From assembly GCA_003232015.1 (NCBI GenBank), contig QIKU01000137.1, positions 1 to 27,913 of the forward strand: 27,913 nucleotides of DNA, in the 5' to 3' direction. Made by a program: the position numbers and the translations under genes. Position 1 is the first letter of the stretch; each line of letters starts with the position of its first letter. The notes beneath the pieces were generated by a model. That model was given only the letters and a program-made list of their open reading frames with translations, searched no databases and had not been told where the DNA came from. The DNA comes from Gammaproteobacteria bacterium. GTDB lineage: Bacteria > Pseudomonadota > Gammaproteobacteria > UBA6429. Positions 10,043-17,521 of the stretch are shown here, piece after piece.

Positions 10043-10069
10043 AAAAAAGGCGCTTTGGCGTCTTTTTTT
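10043..10069 (+). terminator. Rho-independent terminator after the rhodanese gene
   Basis: An 11-bp stem (AAAAAAGGCGC against GCGTCTTTTTT, one G-T wobble) with a TTTG loop and a run of seven T on the 3' side. It lies 20 bp after the stop codon. The A-tract on the left could let it act on both strands. Confidence 0.9.
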
Positions 10070-10093
10070 ATGCGGGATGCTTTATGCGGGCAG

Positions 10094-10107
10094 TTGATAT
10101 AGATCAA
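10094..10107. promoter_or_regulatory. Perfect Fnr/Anr-type box upstream of ubiT
   Basis: TTGATATAGATCAA matches the Fnr consensus TTGAT-N4-ATCAA without mismatch. It is 66 bp before the ubiT ATG. A TATAAT hexamer at 10144-10149 would put the box centre near -55, between the usual class I and class II spacings, so the true -10 is uncertain. The identical 14-mer occurs at 14268-14281 in front of the ubiUV operon. Confidence 0.85.
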
Positions 10108-10173
10108 TAATAAGATAGAAACAGACGGGCAAATAAAGTTAAGTATAATTTAGTGTAGTAAGATAATTTTCTT

Positions 10174-10680
10174 ATGAAAAACCTGAAGCCTTTAAAGTTA
10201 TTTTTACGCAGTGTGCCTGACAGCGTACACAGTCATTTGTTTTGTCGTTTGTGCACGCAATTAATGCGTGGCCAGCCAATAGTTAAAAAACTACAAAAAC
10301 TGGGCGGTAAAGTTGTTCGGCTGACGATTACCGACACTAAAAACAGCTGGTGCTTTCAATTTACACAGCAGGGTTTAAAAGCGGTTACAAATAATGACGC
10401 AATTTCTGATGTGCACATAAAGGGCAGTTTAAAAAATTTCTTACTGCTTGCAACGCATAACGAAGATCCTGATACCTTGTTTTTTAATCAGGAACTTTGT
10501 CTGGAAGGCAGTACCGAAGACGGTCTGTATTTACGAAATATTCTGGATGCAATGGAATTTGACACAACGGCACATTTACGAAAAGTGTTTGGAAATTCAG
10601 TGGCGGATGTTGTTTCTCCCCTGGTAGCGCGATTTAAGCTGGGTTCGCGGTTACAGGCATTGGGGAAGTCTTTAGTTTAG
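10174..10680 (+). CDS. ubiT: UbiT, SCP2-domain accessory factor for anaerobic ubiquinone synthesis
   Basis: UbiT (E. coli YhbT) is a lipid-binding SCP2-fold protein needed, with UbiU and UbiV, to make ubiquinone without oxygen. The 168-residue product has an N-terminal segment of the UbiT type and then an SCP2-like domain (about 50-145) with DVHIKGSLKNFLLLA and DPDTLFFNQELCLEGSTEDGLYLRNILD, the latter a family hallmark. Length matches the family (about 170). It ends 19 bp from the end of the convergent ubiV gene. In E. coli ubiT and ubiUV are divergent; here they converge and have separate Fnr-type boxes. Anaerobic induction by an Fnr-like regulator is therefore likely. Confidence 0.88.
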   Translation: MKNLKPLKLFLRSVPDSVHSHLFCRLCTQLMRGQPIVKKLQKLGGKVVRLTITDTKNSWCFQFTQQGLKAVTNNDAISDVHIKGSLKNFLLLATHNEDPDTLFFNQELCLEGSTEDGLYLRNILDAMEFDTTAHLRKVFGNSVADVVSPLVARFKLGSRLQALGKSLV

Positions 10681-10699
10681 AAATTGGTTGAGTGTTATT

Positions 10700-11596
10700 T
10701 TAGGCTTGTTTTTCCCAATTCATACCGGGTTGTCCATACCAATATCCATTACACCATTCGCTATTGTTGCTGTCTTCCGTCAACCATAAGTCTATTTCAG
10801 TTTGCGTAATTTCTTTATCAATCGCTTTGCGAAACATATCGACTACAGTCGCCATATTATTTATTTGTGGCGACAACCGCACTACGTCAACCTTTAATGA
10901 ACGCATCTGTTCAATAGCGCCGATCAAGTTACAGGGAATACCCGATTGTAGCTGAATGCCATTGATATTAAATAGCTTGTGGTTTTCCTGCGTGTATAAA
11001 GCAACACCTTGATCGTCCTGTTTACATAAGAAATCACACTGGTCTTTGGGTAAATTATGTTTTCGTGCGGTAAAGCAGCGCGCAGAGAATGATAACGGAA
11101 TATGCCCATAAGAAAAAACTTCGGTTTCAAGATTGTCAGGTTTTGTTTTTAACAAACCCTGAAGAGTCTGTGCGGATAATTCCATTGGCATTACCCATCG
11201 ATAGGCACCTAAATGGGATAATAATTTTATTGTTTCGTTGTTGTACATATTAATATGTGGGCCGGCAACAAATTCTCGTACTTCTTTTAGCAGGTATACG
11301 GCCGATAAGTCATTTGCTTCCACAGGATAGCTTGGGTTATTGCATATTTTTTTTAAGCGTGACAGTTCAGAGTCGGCCTCAAGTAAAACCATTGTAGACA
11401 GAACAACATGTTTACCCGCAGCAGTTAATTCAGTCGCAATTTGTAACCAGTCATCTAACTTAATTTCTCGCCGCTTGGCACAAACATTTTCACCTAAATA
11501 GACAATATCGACCGGCCATGTTTTTACCTGTTCATAAAAGTCATAAACTTTTTCAGCCGGCCAGAAATATTGAATAGGGCCAAGTGATATTCTCAT
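10700..11596 (-). CDS. ubiV: UbiV, [4Fe-4S] subunit of the oxygen-independent ubiquinone hydroxylation system
   Basis: UbiV is a U32-peptidase-family iron-sulfur protein that with UbiU hydroxylates ubiquinone precursors without O2, using prephenate as oxygen donor in E. coli. Starting at the ATG complementary to 11594-11596 the protein has 298 residues, the family length. The four cluster cysteines are at 39, 174, 187 and 191; E. coli uses 39, 176, 193 and 197. The frame is open upstream to 11671, but this ATG has a GAGAGG ribosome binding site and gives the family N-terminus (MRISLGPIQYFW). It lies 19 bp after ubiU and is the last gene of the four-gene leftward operon. Confidence 0.93.
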   Translation of the reverse strand: MRISLGPIQYFWPAEKVYDFYEQVKTWPVDIVYLGENVCAKRREIKLDDWLQIATELTAAGKHVVLSTMVLLEADSELSRLKKICNNPSYPVEANDLSAVYLLKEVREFVAGPHINMYNNETIKLLSHLGAYRWVMPMELSAQTLQGLLKTKPDNLETEVFSYGHIPLSFSARCFTARKHNLPKDQCDFLCKQDDQGVALYTQENHKLFNINGIQLQSGIPCNLIGAIEQMRSLKVDVVRLSPQINNMATVVDMFRKAIDKEITQTEIDLWLTEDSNNSEWCNGYWYGQPGMNWEKQA

Positions 11597-11615
11597 TTGT
11601 TGTTGCCTCTCATTA

Positions 11616-12632
11616 TTATTGCCATGGCCGATGTAAGGCGCCGAGCGTAGTGCTGCAACCTTCGGAAACACGTTGTAATTGTTGTAACCAGTCTGGGTCT
11701 GGCTGGTAACTGTCGGGGTTGGCTTTATAAGTATCCAGCGCAGTACGGAAAATACCTGTTACTTTTGCTATATAAGCCGGGCTACGTTGTCGGCCTTCTA
11801 TTTTTATTGCTGCTACACCGATATTAACTAACTCGGGTAAAATTTCTAATACATTTAAGCTGGTGGGTTCCTCTATGGCATAAAATATATCATCGCCAGT
11901 TTGGAAGCGGCCTTTACACAGCGTTGGATAACCGGCGGCTTCGCCGGGCTGGTAACGATCAATAAGCACATTATTGAGCCTTGATTGCCGGCCGTTAGGG
12001 GTTTCTTCCCAGCTAACGGCATGTGCAGGTGAGCAGACACCCGAGGTATTGGGTGATTCGCCTGTGACATAAGAGGACATAATGCAACGCCCTTCAACCA
12101 TCACGCAGAGACTGCCAAAACCAAATACTTCCACTTCAATGGGGGTGGCCTCCACAACATTACTTACCTGTGTCATTGAAAGCACTCGTGGCAGTATCAC
12201 CCGTTTCACTTTAAATTGTTCATAGTAAAAGGCGATGGCATACTGGTTGGTTGCCGAGCCCTGCACTGAAAGGTGACGGCTTAAATCCGGGTGGTGGTCT
12301 GTGGCATATTGTAATAACCCCAGGTCGGCAATAATAACCGCGTCCAGTTTTAAATCGGCTGCGCTTTGTAAGGCTTGCGTCCATAACGGCCAGTTTTCTG
12401 ACTGTGGGTAGGTGTTTAATGCCAGCATCACTTTGCAGTTTTTCTGGTGCGCATAATCAACACCTTGTTGCGCTTCGTCCATATCAAAATTTAAACCCGG
12501 AAAATTACGTGCATTGGTTGTGTTGCTAAAACCAAAATAAACTGCATCGGCACCATTATCGACAGCCGCCTTTAATGCTGGCAGGCTTCCTGCTGGGCAA
12601 ACCAGATCAGGTATTTGATCTACAATAACCAT
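11616..12632 (-). CDS. ubiU: UbiU, [4Fe-4S] subunit of the oxygen-independent ubiquinone hydroxylation system
   Basis: UbiU is the partner of UbiV, also a U32-family protein with a [4Fe-4S] cluster. The 338-residue product has cysteines at 176, 183, 200 and 239, giving spacings of 7, 17 and 39. These are exactly the spacings of the cluster ligands in E. coli UbiU (169, 176, 193, 232). The N-terminus (LVCPAGSLPALKAAVDNGADAVY) and the IEGRQRSPAYIAKV block are typical of U32 proteins. It starts 13 bp inside the 3' end of the YhcC-like gene and has a GGAG ribosome binding site 11 bp before the ATG. Expected in the cytoplasm, acting on membrane-derived isoprenyl phenols with UbiT. Confidence 0.94.
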   Translation of the reverse strand: MVIVDQIPDLVCPAGSLPALKAAVDNGADAVYFGFSNTTNARNFPGLNFDMDEAQQGVDYAHQKNCKVMLALNTYPQSENWPLWTQALQSAADLKLDAVIIADLGLLQYATDHHPDLSRHLSVQGSATNQYAIAFYYEQFKVKRVILPRVLSMTQVSNVVEATPIEVEVFGFGSLCVMVEGRCIMSSYVTGESPNTSGVCSPAHAVSWEETPNGRQSRLNNVLIDRYQPGEAAGYPTLCKGRFQTGDDIFYAIEEPTSLNVLEILPELVNIGVAAIKIEGRQRSPAYIAKVTGIFRTALDTYKANPDSYQPDPDWLQQLQRVSEGCSTTLGALHRPWQ

Positions 12633-13558
12633 GACACCTGTGCTCCATAACTTGTTCCTTGATAACTTTTTCGTTGTTTAAGTTCGTTTTCAATCGCGTT
12701 TAAAACATTCCATTTTTGTGAACACCATGCCGGTGCTAATAAAATATTTTTAGATGCTGTTCCCGTTAATCGGTGATAAATAATTTTTGCCGGGGTAAGT
12801 TCGACTAAATCGGCAACAGTGTTGATATAGTCAACCATTTCTAAAGGTTGGTATTCTTTTTTACGCCACTGGTTGGCTAACTGTGTTCCTTTTACAACGT
12901 GTAAGGGGTGTAATTTTATGCCGTCAACGCCAAGCTCCATTGTGCGTAACAAACTAATGCGTGCATGTGAATTTGTTTCACCGGGTAAACCAATAATTAA
13001 ATGTGTGCAAACCTGCAGCCCTCGACGACGGGCAGCTTTGACGGCAAGTTTGTATTCGCCATAACCATGGCCACGGTTGACTCGTTTAAGTGTTTTATCA
13101 AAACTACTTTGTAAACCTAACTCCAGCCAGACTTCATGCCCCGCGTCATGGTAGCTGGCAAGCAGGTCGAGTACTTTATCTGGTACACAGTCAGGTCTTG
13201 TTCCAATGGCAAGGCCAATAACATCAGGTTCGGACAGTGCTTTATCGTAATGTTTTTTCAGAACGCTAATATCATCATAGGTATTGGTATAAGCCTGAAA
13301 ATAGGCGATGTATTTTTTTGCGCCAGTTCGCTTTCGAATAACACAACGGCCGTTATTAATTTGTTGTGCAATGCTTTCTGGTTGTCGCCCGTTGGGGCTA
13401 AATGAAACATTGTTACAAAATGTACAACCACCGCGACCGATACTTCCATCACGATTAGGGCAGGTAAAATTTGCATCGATTGCAACTTTATGTACGCGTT
13501 GTTTGTAGCGTGAGATCATTGCCTGGCCAAAGGTATGCACATAATTTGATAATGGCAT
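12620..13558 (-). CDS. YhcC-type radical SAM protein (TIGR01212 family)
   Basis: Radical S-adenosylmethionine protein of the YhcC family, whose substrate is not established. Started at 13558 it has 312 residues, close to E. coli YhcC (about 309). The cluster-binding cysteines sit in the family's unusual wide motif: Cys33, then Cys45 and Cys48 (C-x11-C-x2-C), within CPNRDGSIGRGGCTFCNN. Later blocks IGTRPDCVPDKVL, LELGLQSSFDKTLKRVNRGH and HLIIGLPGET are typical. The ATG shares its A with the TAA of the upstream radical SAM gene (TAATG), so 13558 is preferred over 13585. Position between another radical SAM gene and ubiU suggests anaerobic expression. Confidence 0.88.
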   Translation of the reverse strand: MPLSNYVHTFGQAMISRYKQRVHKVAIDANFTCPNRDGSIGRGGCTFCNNVSFSPNGRQPESIAQQINNGRCVIRKRTGAKKYIAYFQAYTNTYDDISVLKKHYDKALSEPDVIGLAIGTRPDCVPDKVLDLLASYHDAGHEVWLELGLQSSFDKTLKRVNRGHGYGEYKLAVKAARRRGLQVCTHLIIGLPGETNSHARISLLRTMELGVDGIKLHPLHVVKGTQLANQWRKKEYQPLEMVDYINTVADLVELTPAKIIYHRLTGTASKNILLAPAWCSQKWNVLNAIENELKQRKSYQGTSYGAQVSWLL

Positions 13559-14190
13559 TAGCCGACCTCGTCTAAAATTCGACATCTAAATTTTGCACCC
13601 AGATCAGAGGCTATTTTTTCACAGGCAGGAATATCAACGTCCGCTAAGCCGTCTATTGCGGTAACAGTAATGTCATCTATGTGTTGATGTGCCGCACGTA
13701 TAAAATCCTGCACAGCAGTAAAGGCATTATCAACAAGGGGGCGGCAATGTTTTTCATACAGTTTTGAGTTATGTGAATTGAGTGAAACTGAGATGGAGTC
13801 AACACAATCTTTTAGTAACGGGGTAATGTCTTTTTTATAAATGGCATTAGCGAGCCCATCAGTGTTCAGGCGGATTTTTGCACCCTTAAGTTTAAGTTGT
13901 GTGGCTATGCTTAATAATTCATTTAAGCGTAAAGTGGGTTCTCCTAAACCGCAAAATACAATTTCTTTATAGCGACTGGGGTCGCCAACAGCAGAGAGTA
14001 TGGTCTGTATTTCGGGTTCTGATTTAAGGCGTAACAAATAACCTTTAACATCCCATTGCTTGTTAAACTTGGGGCAGAATGCACAGCGTAAAGTGCAGCG
14101 GTTTGTTATATTAATGTAACAATTCCCATGCAGAGCATACACAATATTTTGAGTGTTAGCGGTGGTTGCTGATAGTTGTGATCCATTCAT
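13558..14190 (-). CDS. TatD-associated radical SAM protein
   Basis: Short radical SAM protein of about 210 residues. From the ATG at 14190 the cluster motif is Cys32-x3-Cys36-x2-Cys39 (NRCTLRCAFC), with the partial-barrel blocks FCGLGEPTLR (SAM-binding GEPT-type motif) and IRLNTDGLAN. It resembles the TatD-linked radical SAM family (TIGR04038 type); no tatD gene is in this window. The frame opens with TTG at 14211, but the ATG at 14190 has an AGGT sequence at reasonable distance and I prefer it. It is the first gene of the operon running to ubiV and lies behind a perfect Fnr-type box. Its substrate is unknown. Confidence 0.8.
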   Translation of the reverse strand: MNGSQLSATTANTQNIVYALHGNCYINITNRCTLRCAFCPKFNKQWDVKGYLLRLKSEPEIQTILSAVGDPSRYKEIVFCGLGEPTLRLNELLSIATQLKLKGAKIRLNTDGLANAIYKKDITPLLKDCVDSISVSLNSHNSKLYEKHCRPLVDNAFTAVQDFIRAAHQHIDDITVTAIDGLADVDIPACEKIASDLGAKFRCRILDEVG

Positions 14191-14267
14191 TATACTGATG
14201 ACCTGTATCAATCCCTGTCGATTAAAATTTGTGAGATATAGTATTAAATAGATAGCACAAAATCGTT

Positions 14268-14281
14268 TTGATATAGATCAA
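14268..14281. promoter_or_regulatory. Perfect Fnr/Anr-type box upstream of the radical SAM-ubiUV operon
   Basis: TTGATATAGATCAA, identical to the box before ubiT. Read leftward, -10-like hexamers follow: TAATAC at 14246-14241 or TACTAT at 14243-14238. These are 21 or 24 bp from the box edge, which centres the box at roughly -41 to -43, the class II activator position. The start codon is about 78 bp from the box. Confidence 0.85.
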
Positions 14282-14300
14282 CTAATACCAGTTCATTTTT

Positions 14301-14428
14301 ACTGAGTTGGGATGATGAACAGCAAGTAGCCCAGATGGAATAAAATGCAATCCGGGATGCAGCCCTCAACCTTCCCGGATTTCGCTTCGCTGGATCCGGG
14401 CTACGTACTGAATTGGGATGATGAGTAG
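14301..14428. repeat. REP-like palindrome flanked by 22-bp direct repeats
   Basis: This lies in the 319-bp gap (14212-14530) between the radical SAM gene and ung. The core (14326-14404, 79 bp) has outer arms GTAGCCCAGAT and ATCCGGGCTAC (one mismatch) and inner perfect 9-bp arms AATCCGGGA (14349-14357) and TCCCGGATT (14373-14381). The core type, GTAGCCCGGAT...ATCCGGGCTAC, is a widespread REP-like palindrome in proteobacteria. On both sides stands a 22-bp sequence (14301-14322 and 14407-14428) that matches at 19 of 22 positions and shares GTTGGGATGATGA or ATTGGGATGATGA. No transposase gene is nearby. The rest of the gap holds the Fnr box to the left and the ung promoter to the right. Confidence 0.75.
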
Positions 14429-14465
14429 TGTGCTAAAAGAATGATATTAAAATTTAGTTTCCCCG

Positions 14466-14495
14466 TTTTTATATGCCGGATAAACACGCTATGAT
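14466..14495 (+). promoter_or_regulatory. Probable promoter for ung
   Basis: A good -10 hexamer TATGAT (14490-14495) is preceded by a weak T-rich -35 (TTTTTA at 14466-14471, 18 bp spacing). The ung start codon follows 35 bp downstream. Confidence 0.35.
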
Positions 14496-14530
14496 GTTCC
14501 TTCGCTGACAGCTACTGAAGTAAATCAAAC

Positions 14531-15241
14531 ATGATGGATATAAAAACTGAAATAAAATTGGAACCTTCGTGGCTCGCCTTATTAAAGGATGAGTTTGAAC
14601 AACCCTATATGCAGGCGCTAAAAAGTTTTTTGATAGCACAACAGCAGCAGGGCAAAGTTATCTATCCGGCCAGTGATTTAATTTTTAATGCCCTTAATAC
14701 AACGCCTTTTGATTCGGTAAAGGTGGTTATTTTGGGGCAGGATCCCTATCACGGCCCCAATCAGGCACATGGGCTTTGTTTTTCAGTTTTGCCTGACGTG
14801 CGTTTACCTCCGTCATTATTAAATATTTTCAAAGAACTCCAGCAGGATTTAGGTCTTGCGATACCTGCTCATGGTTACCTTCAGTCATGGGCTGAGCAAG
14901 GTGTATTATTGTTGAATGCAACGCTGACCGTTGAGCAGAATCAGGCGGGCTCACACCAGAAGCGGGGTTGGGAGCAATTTACAGATCGTGCTATTCAATT
15001 ATTAAATGAACAACGTGAAGGTCTGGTGTTTTTACTGTGGGGCAGTTATGCGCAGAAAAAAGGGCTGTTTATTGATAGCCAAAAACATCTGGTATTAAAA
15101 GCACCCCATCCGTCTCCATTATCAGCGCATCGTGGTTTTTTTGGTACTCGGCATTTTTCAAAGGCAAACGCTTACCTGGAACAGCGTGGGCTTAGCCCAA
15201 TTGACTGGCATCTGCCTGTTACCGTACCCAGCGAGTGTTGA
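14531..15241 (+). CDS. ung: Uracil-DNA glycosylase, family 1
   Basis: Removes uracil from DNA that arose by cytosine deamination or dUTP incorporation, starting base-excision repair. The 236-residue protein carries the water-activating motif [14 protein letters not shown] with catalytic Asp71, the uracil-binding LLLNATLTV block, [10 protein letters not shown], and the DNA-intercalating loop [11 protein letters not shown] with catalytic His193. All family-1 residues are present and the length is standard. Two adjacent ATGs (14531, 14534) are possible starts. It is a single-gene unit and ends 7 bp from the convergent protease gene, with no terminator between them. Confidence 0.97.
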   Translation: MMDIKTEIKLEPSWLALLKDEFEQPYMQALKSFLIAQQQQGKVIYPASDLIFNALNTTPFDSVKVVILGQDPYHGPNQAHGLCFSVLPDVRLPPSLLNIFKELQQDLGLAIPAHGYLQSWAEQGVLLLNATLTVEQNQAGSHQKRGWEQFTDRAIQLLNEQREGLVFLLWGSYAQKKGLFIDSQKHLVLKAPHPSPLSAHRGFFGTRHFSKANAYLEQRGLSPIDWHLPVTVPSEC

Positions 15242-15248
15242 TTATTCC

Positions 15249-16427
15249 CTAGCGTTTAGAAATGGATTGTACTGGTGGTGGGCGTTGAACAGCAATGGCG
15301 GTTGCGTCAAATACTTTGCCGCGCCTTACACCTTCTATTTTAAGTTTATCACCGGGTTTGGACAGGCTAATTGTATTTAAAGCATGCCGAACATCCTTTA
15401 GTTCAATGCCGTTTATTTTTGTAATGACATCACCGCGAGTGAGTTTTGCTTTATCGGCCGGGCCATTAATAATGATGTTGGTAATAATCACGCCATTGTT
15501 CGACTTCAGGCCTAACGATTTTGCAAGTTGAGGGGTAATGCTCTGAATGGCGACCCCGAGCCAGCCACGCACAACATGACCATATTCTATAATCTGTTGC
15601 ATGACATTTTTAGCCAGGCTAACGGGGATGGCAAAACCAATACCCTGCGAACCACCGCTACGCGTAAAGATAGCGGTGTTAATACCAATCAGTTCACCAT
15701 AAGGATTAATCAGCGCACCGCCTGAGTTGCCGGGATTAATGGCGGCATCTGTTTGAATAAAATTTTCAAAGGTATTAATGCCCAGCATATCACGGCCGGT
15801 GGCACTGACAATACCGGATGTGACCGTTTGCCCAACGCCAAAAGGATTACCTATCGCGAGAACAACATCTCCGACACGTAATTCCTTATCTTTACCTAAT
15901 GTGATGGCCGGTAAATTCTCCCCCTGAATTTTTAGTACCGCAATATCCGTATCAGGATCAGTGCCGACTATTTTTGCTTTCTTTACTTCACCTGTTTTGA
16001 GAGCCACTAAAATTTCATCTGCACCCGCAATGACATGGTTATTGGTTAAAATATAGCCATGTTGATTAATGATAACGCCTGAACCCAGACTGGATTCAAT
16101 TTTTTGACGGCTTTTCGGTTGATTCCGGTCTAAAAAGAAGCGGCCAAAAAATGGGTCATTAAAAAGTGGGTTGGCCTGAGTGGTGATGATTTTAGATGTT
16201 TGGATATTAACCACCGCAGGGGATGCGGTATCAACAGCATCGGCATAGGATATCACCGCCTGCGATCTATTATTATCGTGAGTATGCAGAGATTCTTTTA
16301 TTTCAACCGTGGTGGGTCTTGAATTATTGCTTAGTAAATGGGGGTACATATATATCAGTATAAAAGCTGCAGCTAAACCCACTGTTGCAAATTGAAAGAT
16401 AAAAATAAGGTTCTTTGTTATTTTCAT
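15249..16427 (-). CDS. DegS/AlgW-like membrane-anchored serine protease
   Basis: Periplasmic trypsin-like protease of the HtrA family, anchored by one N-terminal membrane helix (about residues 8-30), followed by a protease domain and a single PDZ domain (about 285-375). The catalytic triad is His131 (TNNHVI), Asp161 (DTDIAVL) and Ser235 (NPGNSGGAL). One PDZ rather than two, plus the uncleaved anchor, points to DegS/AlgW rather than DegP. Such enzymes sense misfolded outer-membrane proteins through the PDZ domain and start cleavage of the anti-sigma factor RseA/MucA to release sigmaE. At 392 residues it is slightly longer than E. coli DegS (about 355) and close to AlgW. It lies divergent from nif3 across 92 bp. 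Confidence 0.9.
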   Translation of the reverse strand: MKITKNLIFIFQFATVGLAAAFILIYMYPHLLSNNSRPTTVEIKESLHTHDNNRSQAVISYADAVDTASPAVVNIQTSKIITTQANPLFNDPFFGRFFLDRNQPKSRQKIESSLGSGVIINQHGYILTNNHVIAGADEILVALKTGEVKKAKIVGTDPDTDIAVLKIQGENLPAITLGKDKELRVGDVVLAIGNPFGVGQTVTSGIVSATGRDMLGINTFENFIQTDAAINPGNSGGALINPYGELIGINTAIFTRSGGSQGIGFAIPVSLAKNVMQQIIEYGHVVRGWLGVAIQSITPQLAKSLGLKSNNGVIITNIIINGPADKAKLTRGDVITKINGIELKDVRHALNTISLSKPGDKLKIEGVRRGKVFDATAIAVQRPPPVQSISKR

Positions 16428-16441
16428 AATGATTCGCTATG

Positions 16442-16470
16442 CTTGACGGTAATAATTCAGGTGGTAGTTC
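16442..16470 (-). promoter_or_regulatory. Possible sigmaE-type promoter for the DegS-like gene
   Basis: Read leftward, GAACTA (16470-16465) and GTCAAG (16447-16442) are 17 bp apart, resembling the extracytoplasmic sigma factor pattern GAACTT...GTCAAA. The leader would be only about 10 nt and lacks a ribosome binding site, which weakens the call. On the other strand the same bases include TTGACG (16443-16448), a possible -35 for nif3. Confidence 0.2.
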
Positions 16471-16474
16471 GAAT

Positions 16475-16498
16475 GTAAGATGTTGAGAATAATCTTAC
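16475..16498. repeat. 7-bp inverted repeat between the DegS-like gene and nif3
   Basis: GTAAGAT (16475-16481) and ATCTTAC (16492-16498) form a perfect inverted pair with a 10-bp centre in the 92-bp divergent gap. It is suitable as an operator acting on either gene; no known regulator consensus is recognised. Confidence 0.3.
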
Positions 16499-16531
16499 CC
16501 TAATAAACCTTAAACAGGAATGCTATTTACT

Positions 16532-17317
16532 ATGGTGGCACGCGCCGACATTATCAACTATTGCGACGATTTGTTAGAAGCTGCGCAATTTAAAGACTAT
16601 TGCCCAAATGGGCTGCAGGTTGAAGGGGCTGAGGATGTGACAAAGATTGTCACCGGTGTAACAGCCAGCCAGGCTTTAATTAATGCAGCGATTGCGGAAA
16701 AAGCCGATATGCTTCTGGTTCATCATGGTTTTTTCTGGCAAGGCGAAAATCCGAATATTGTTGGGATTAAACAGCGTCGAATCAAGTCCTTACTCCAGGC
16801 TAACATCAATCTGGTCGCGTACCATCTGCCACTTGATGCACACCCTTTGCTTGGTAACAACGCGCAACTGGCGAATGTACTGGGCTTAGAGGTTGAAGGG
16901 CGCTTTGGTGGGAATGCGGGTGGAAATGGTGATGGCAGCATGGCGATTGCTATGCACGGTCGAGTGGCGGGTAAAATAGCCGCATCGCAGTTTGCCAGCC
17001 ATATTAGCGAGACACTGAACCGCCAGGTTTTACATATCGCACCTGAGTCAGGGGGTAATCAAAATATTCAAACGGTGGCCTGGTGTACGGGGGCTGCGCA
17101 GGGTTATATTGAAAAAGCGGTTGAATTAGGCGTGGATGCCTTTATTACCGGCGAAGCGTCTGAGCAAACGGCCCATATTGCCCGTGAATGTGATATTCAC
17201 TTCTTTGCGGCCGGGCATCATGCTACTGAACGCTACGGTGTCAAGGCCCTGGGTGAGCATTTAAGCCAACATCTTGACGTAGATCAGTGTTTTATCGATA
17301 TTGACAACCCGATCTAA
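16532..17317 (+). CDS. Nif3-like dinuclear metal-centre protein (YbgI family)
   Basis: Member of the Nif3/YbgI family, a conserved cytoplasmic protein with a dinuclear metal site. It has been linked to GTP cyclohydrolase-like activity and metal handling in some species, but no role is settled. From the ATG at 16532 the product has 261 residues. Metal-ligand blocks are visible: VHHGFFWQGE, HLPLDAHPLLGNN, and the C-terminal AGHHATERYG with His and Glu. The YbgI signature NGLQVEG at the N-terminus and ITGEASEQTAH are also present. An earlier in-frame ATG at 16520 abuts AGGA with no spacing, so the second ATG is preferred. It is likely monocistronic. Confidence 0.88.
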   Translation: MVARADIINYCDDLLEAAQFKDYCPNGLQVEGAEDVTKIVTGVTASQALINAAIAEKADMLLVHHGFFWQGENPNIVGIKQRRIKSLLQANINLVAYHLPLDAHPLLGNNAQLANVLGLEVEGRFGGNAGGNGDGSMAIAMHGRVAGKIAASQFASHISETLNRQVLHIAPESGGNQNIQTVAWCTGAAQGYIEKAVELGVDAFITGEASEQTAHIARECDIHFFAAGHHATERYGVKALGEHLSQHLDVDQCFIDIDNPI

Positions 17318-17351
17318 CTTTTTGATTCCTAAAACAAAATTCACCTTTTAC

Positions 17352-17380
17352 TTGACGTTTGGCAGGCTTTAGGTCAGTAT
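17352..17380 (+). promoter_or_regulatory. Probable promoter of petABC
   Basis: TTGACG (17352-17357) and CAGTAT (17375-17380) are spaced by 17 bp. The -35 is strong and the -10 is moderate. The petA start codon lies about 140 bp downstream, leaving a long leader in which nothing else is recognised. Confidence 0.4.
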
Positions 17381-17521
17381 TACGCCGCAAATTTTAGCTA
17401 TTTAAGTATATTTCAAACTTTTAATATTGAATTACTTAAGTGAGTCGTGAAAAAAAATGAGTCAATAAACTCGCCAATTTGTCGATATACAGTGATTCAA
17501 TCTAGTTTGGGAGACTTTTTA

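Noticed and set aside
11597..11671. Longer N-terminus for UbiV
   Set aside because: It runs into the ubiU coding end; the ATG at 11596 has a GAGAGG site and places Cys39 exactly as in E. coli UbiV.
17447..17521. Longer N-terminus for the Rieske protein
   Set aside because: It would place 25 residues before the twin-arginine motif, and the ATG at 17522 has a strong GGGAGA site.
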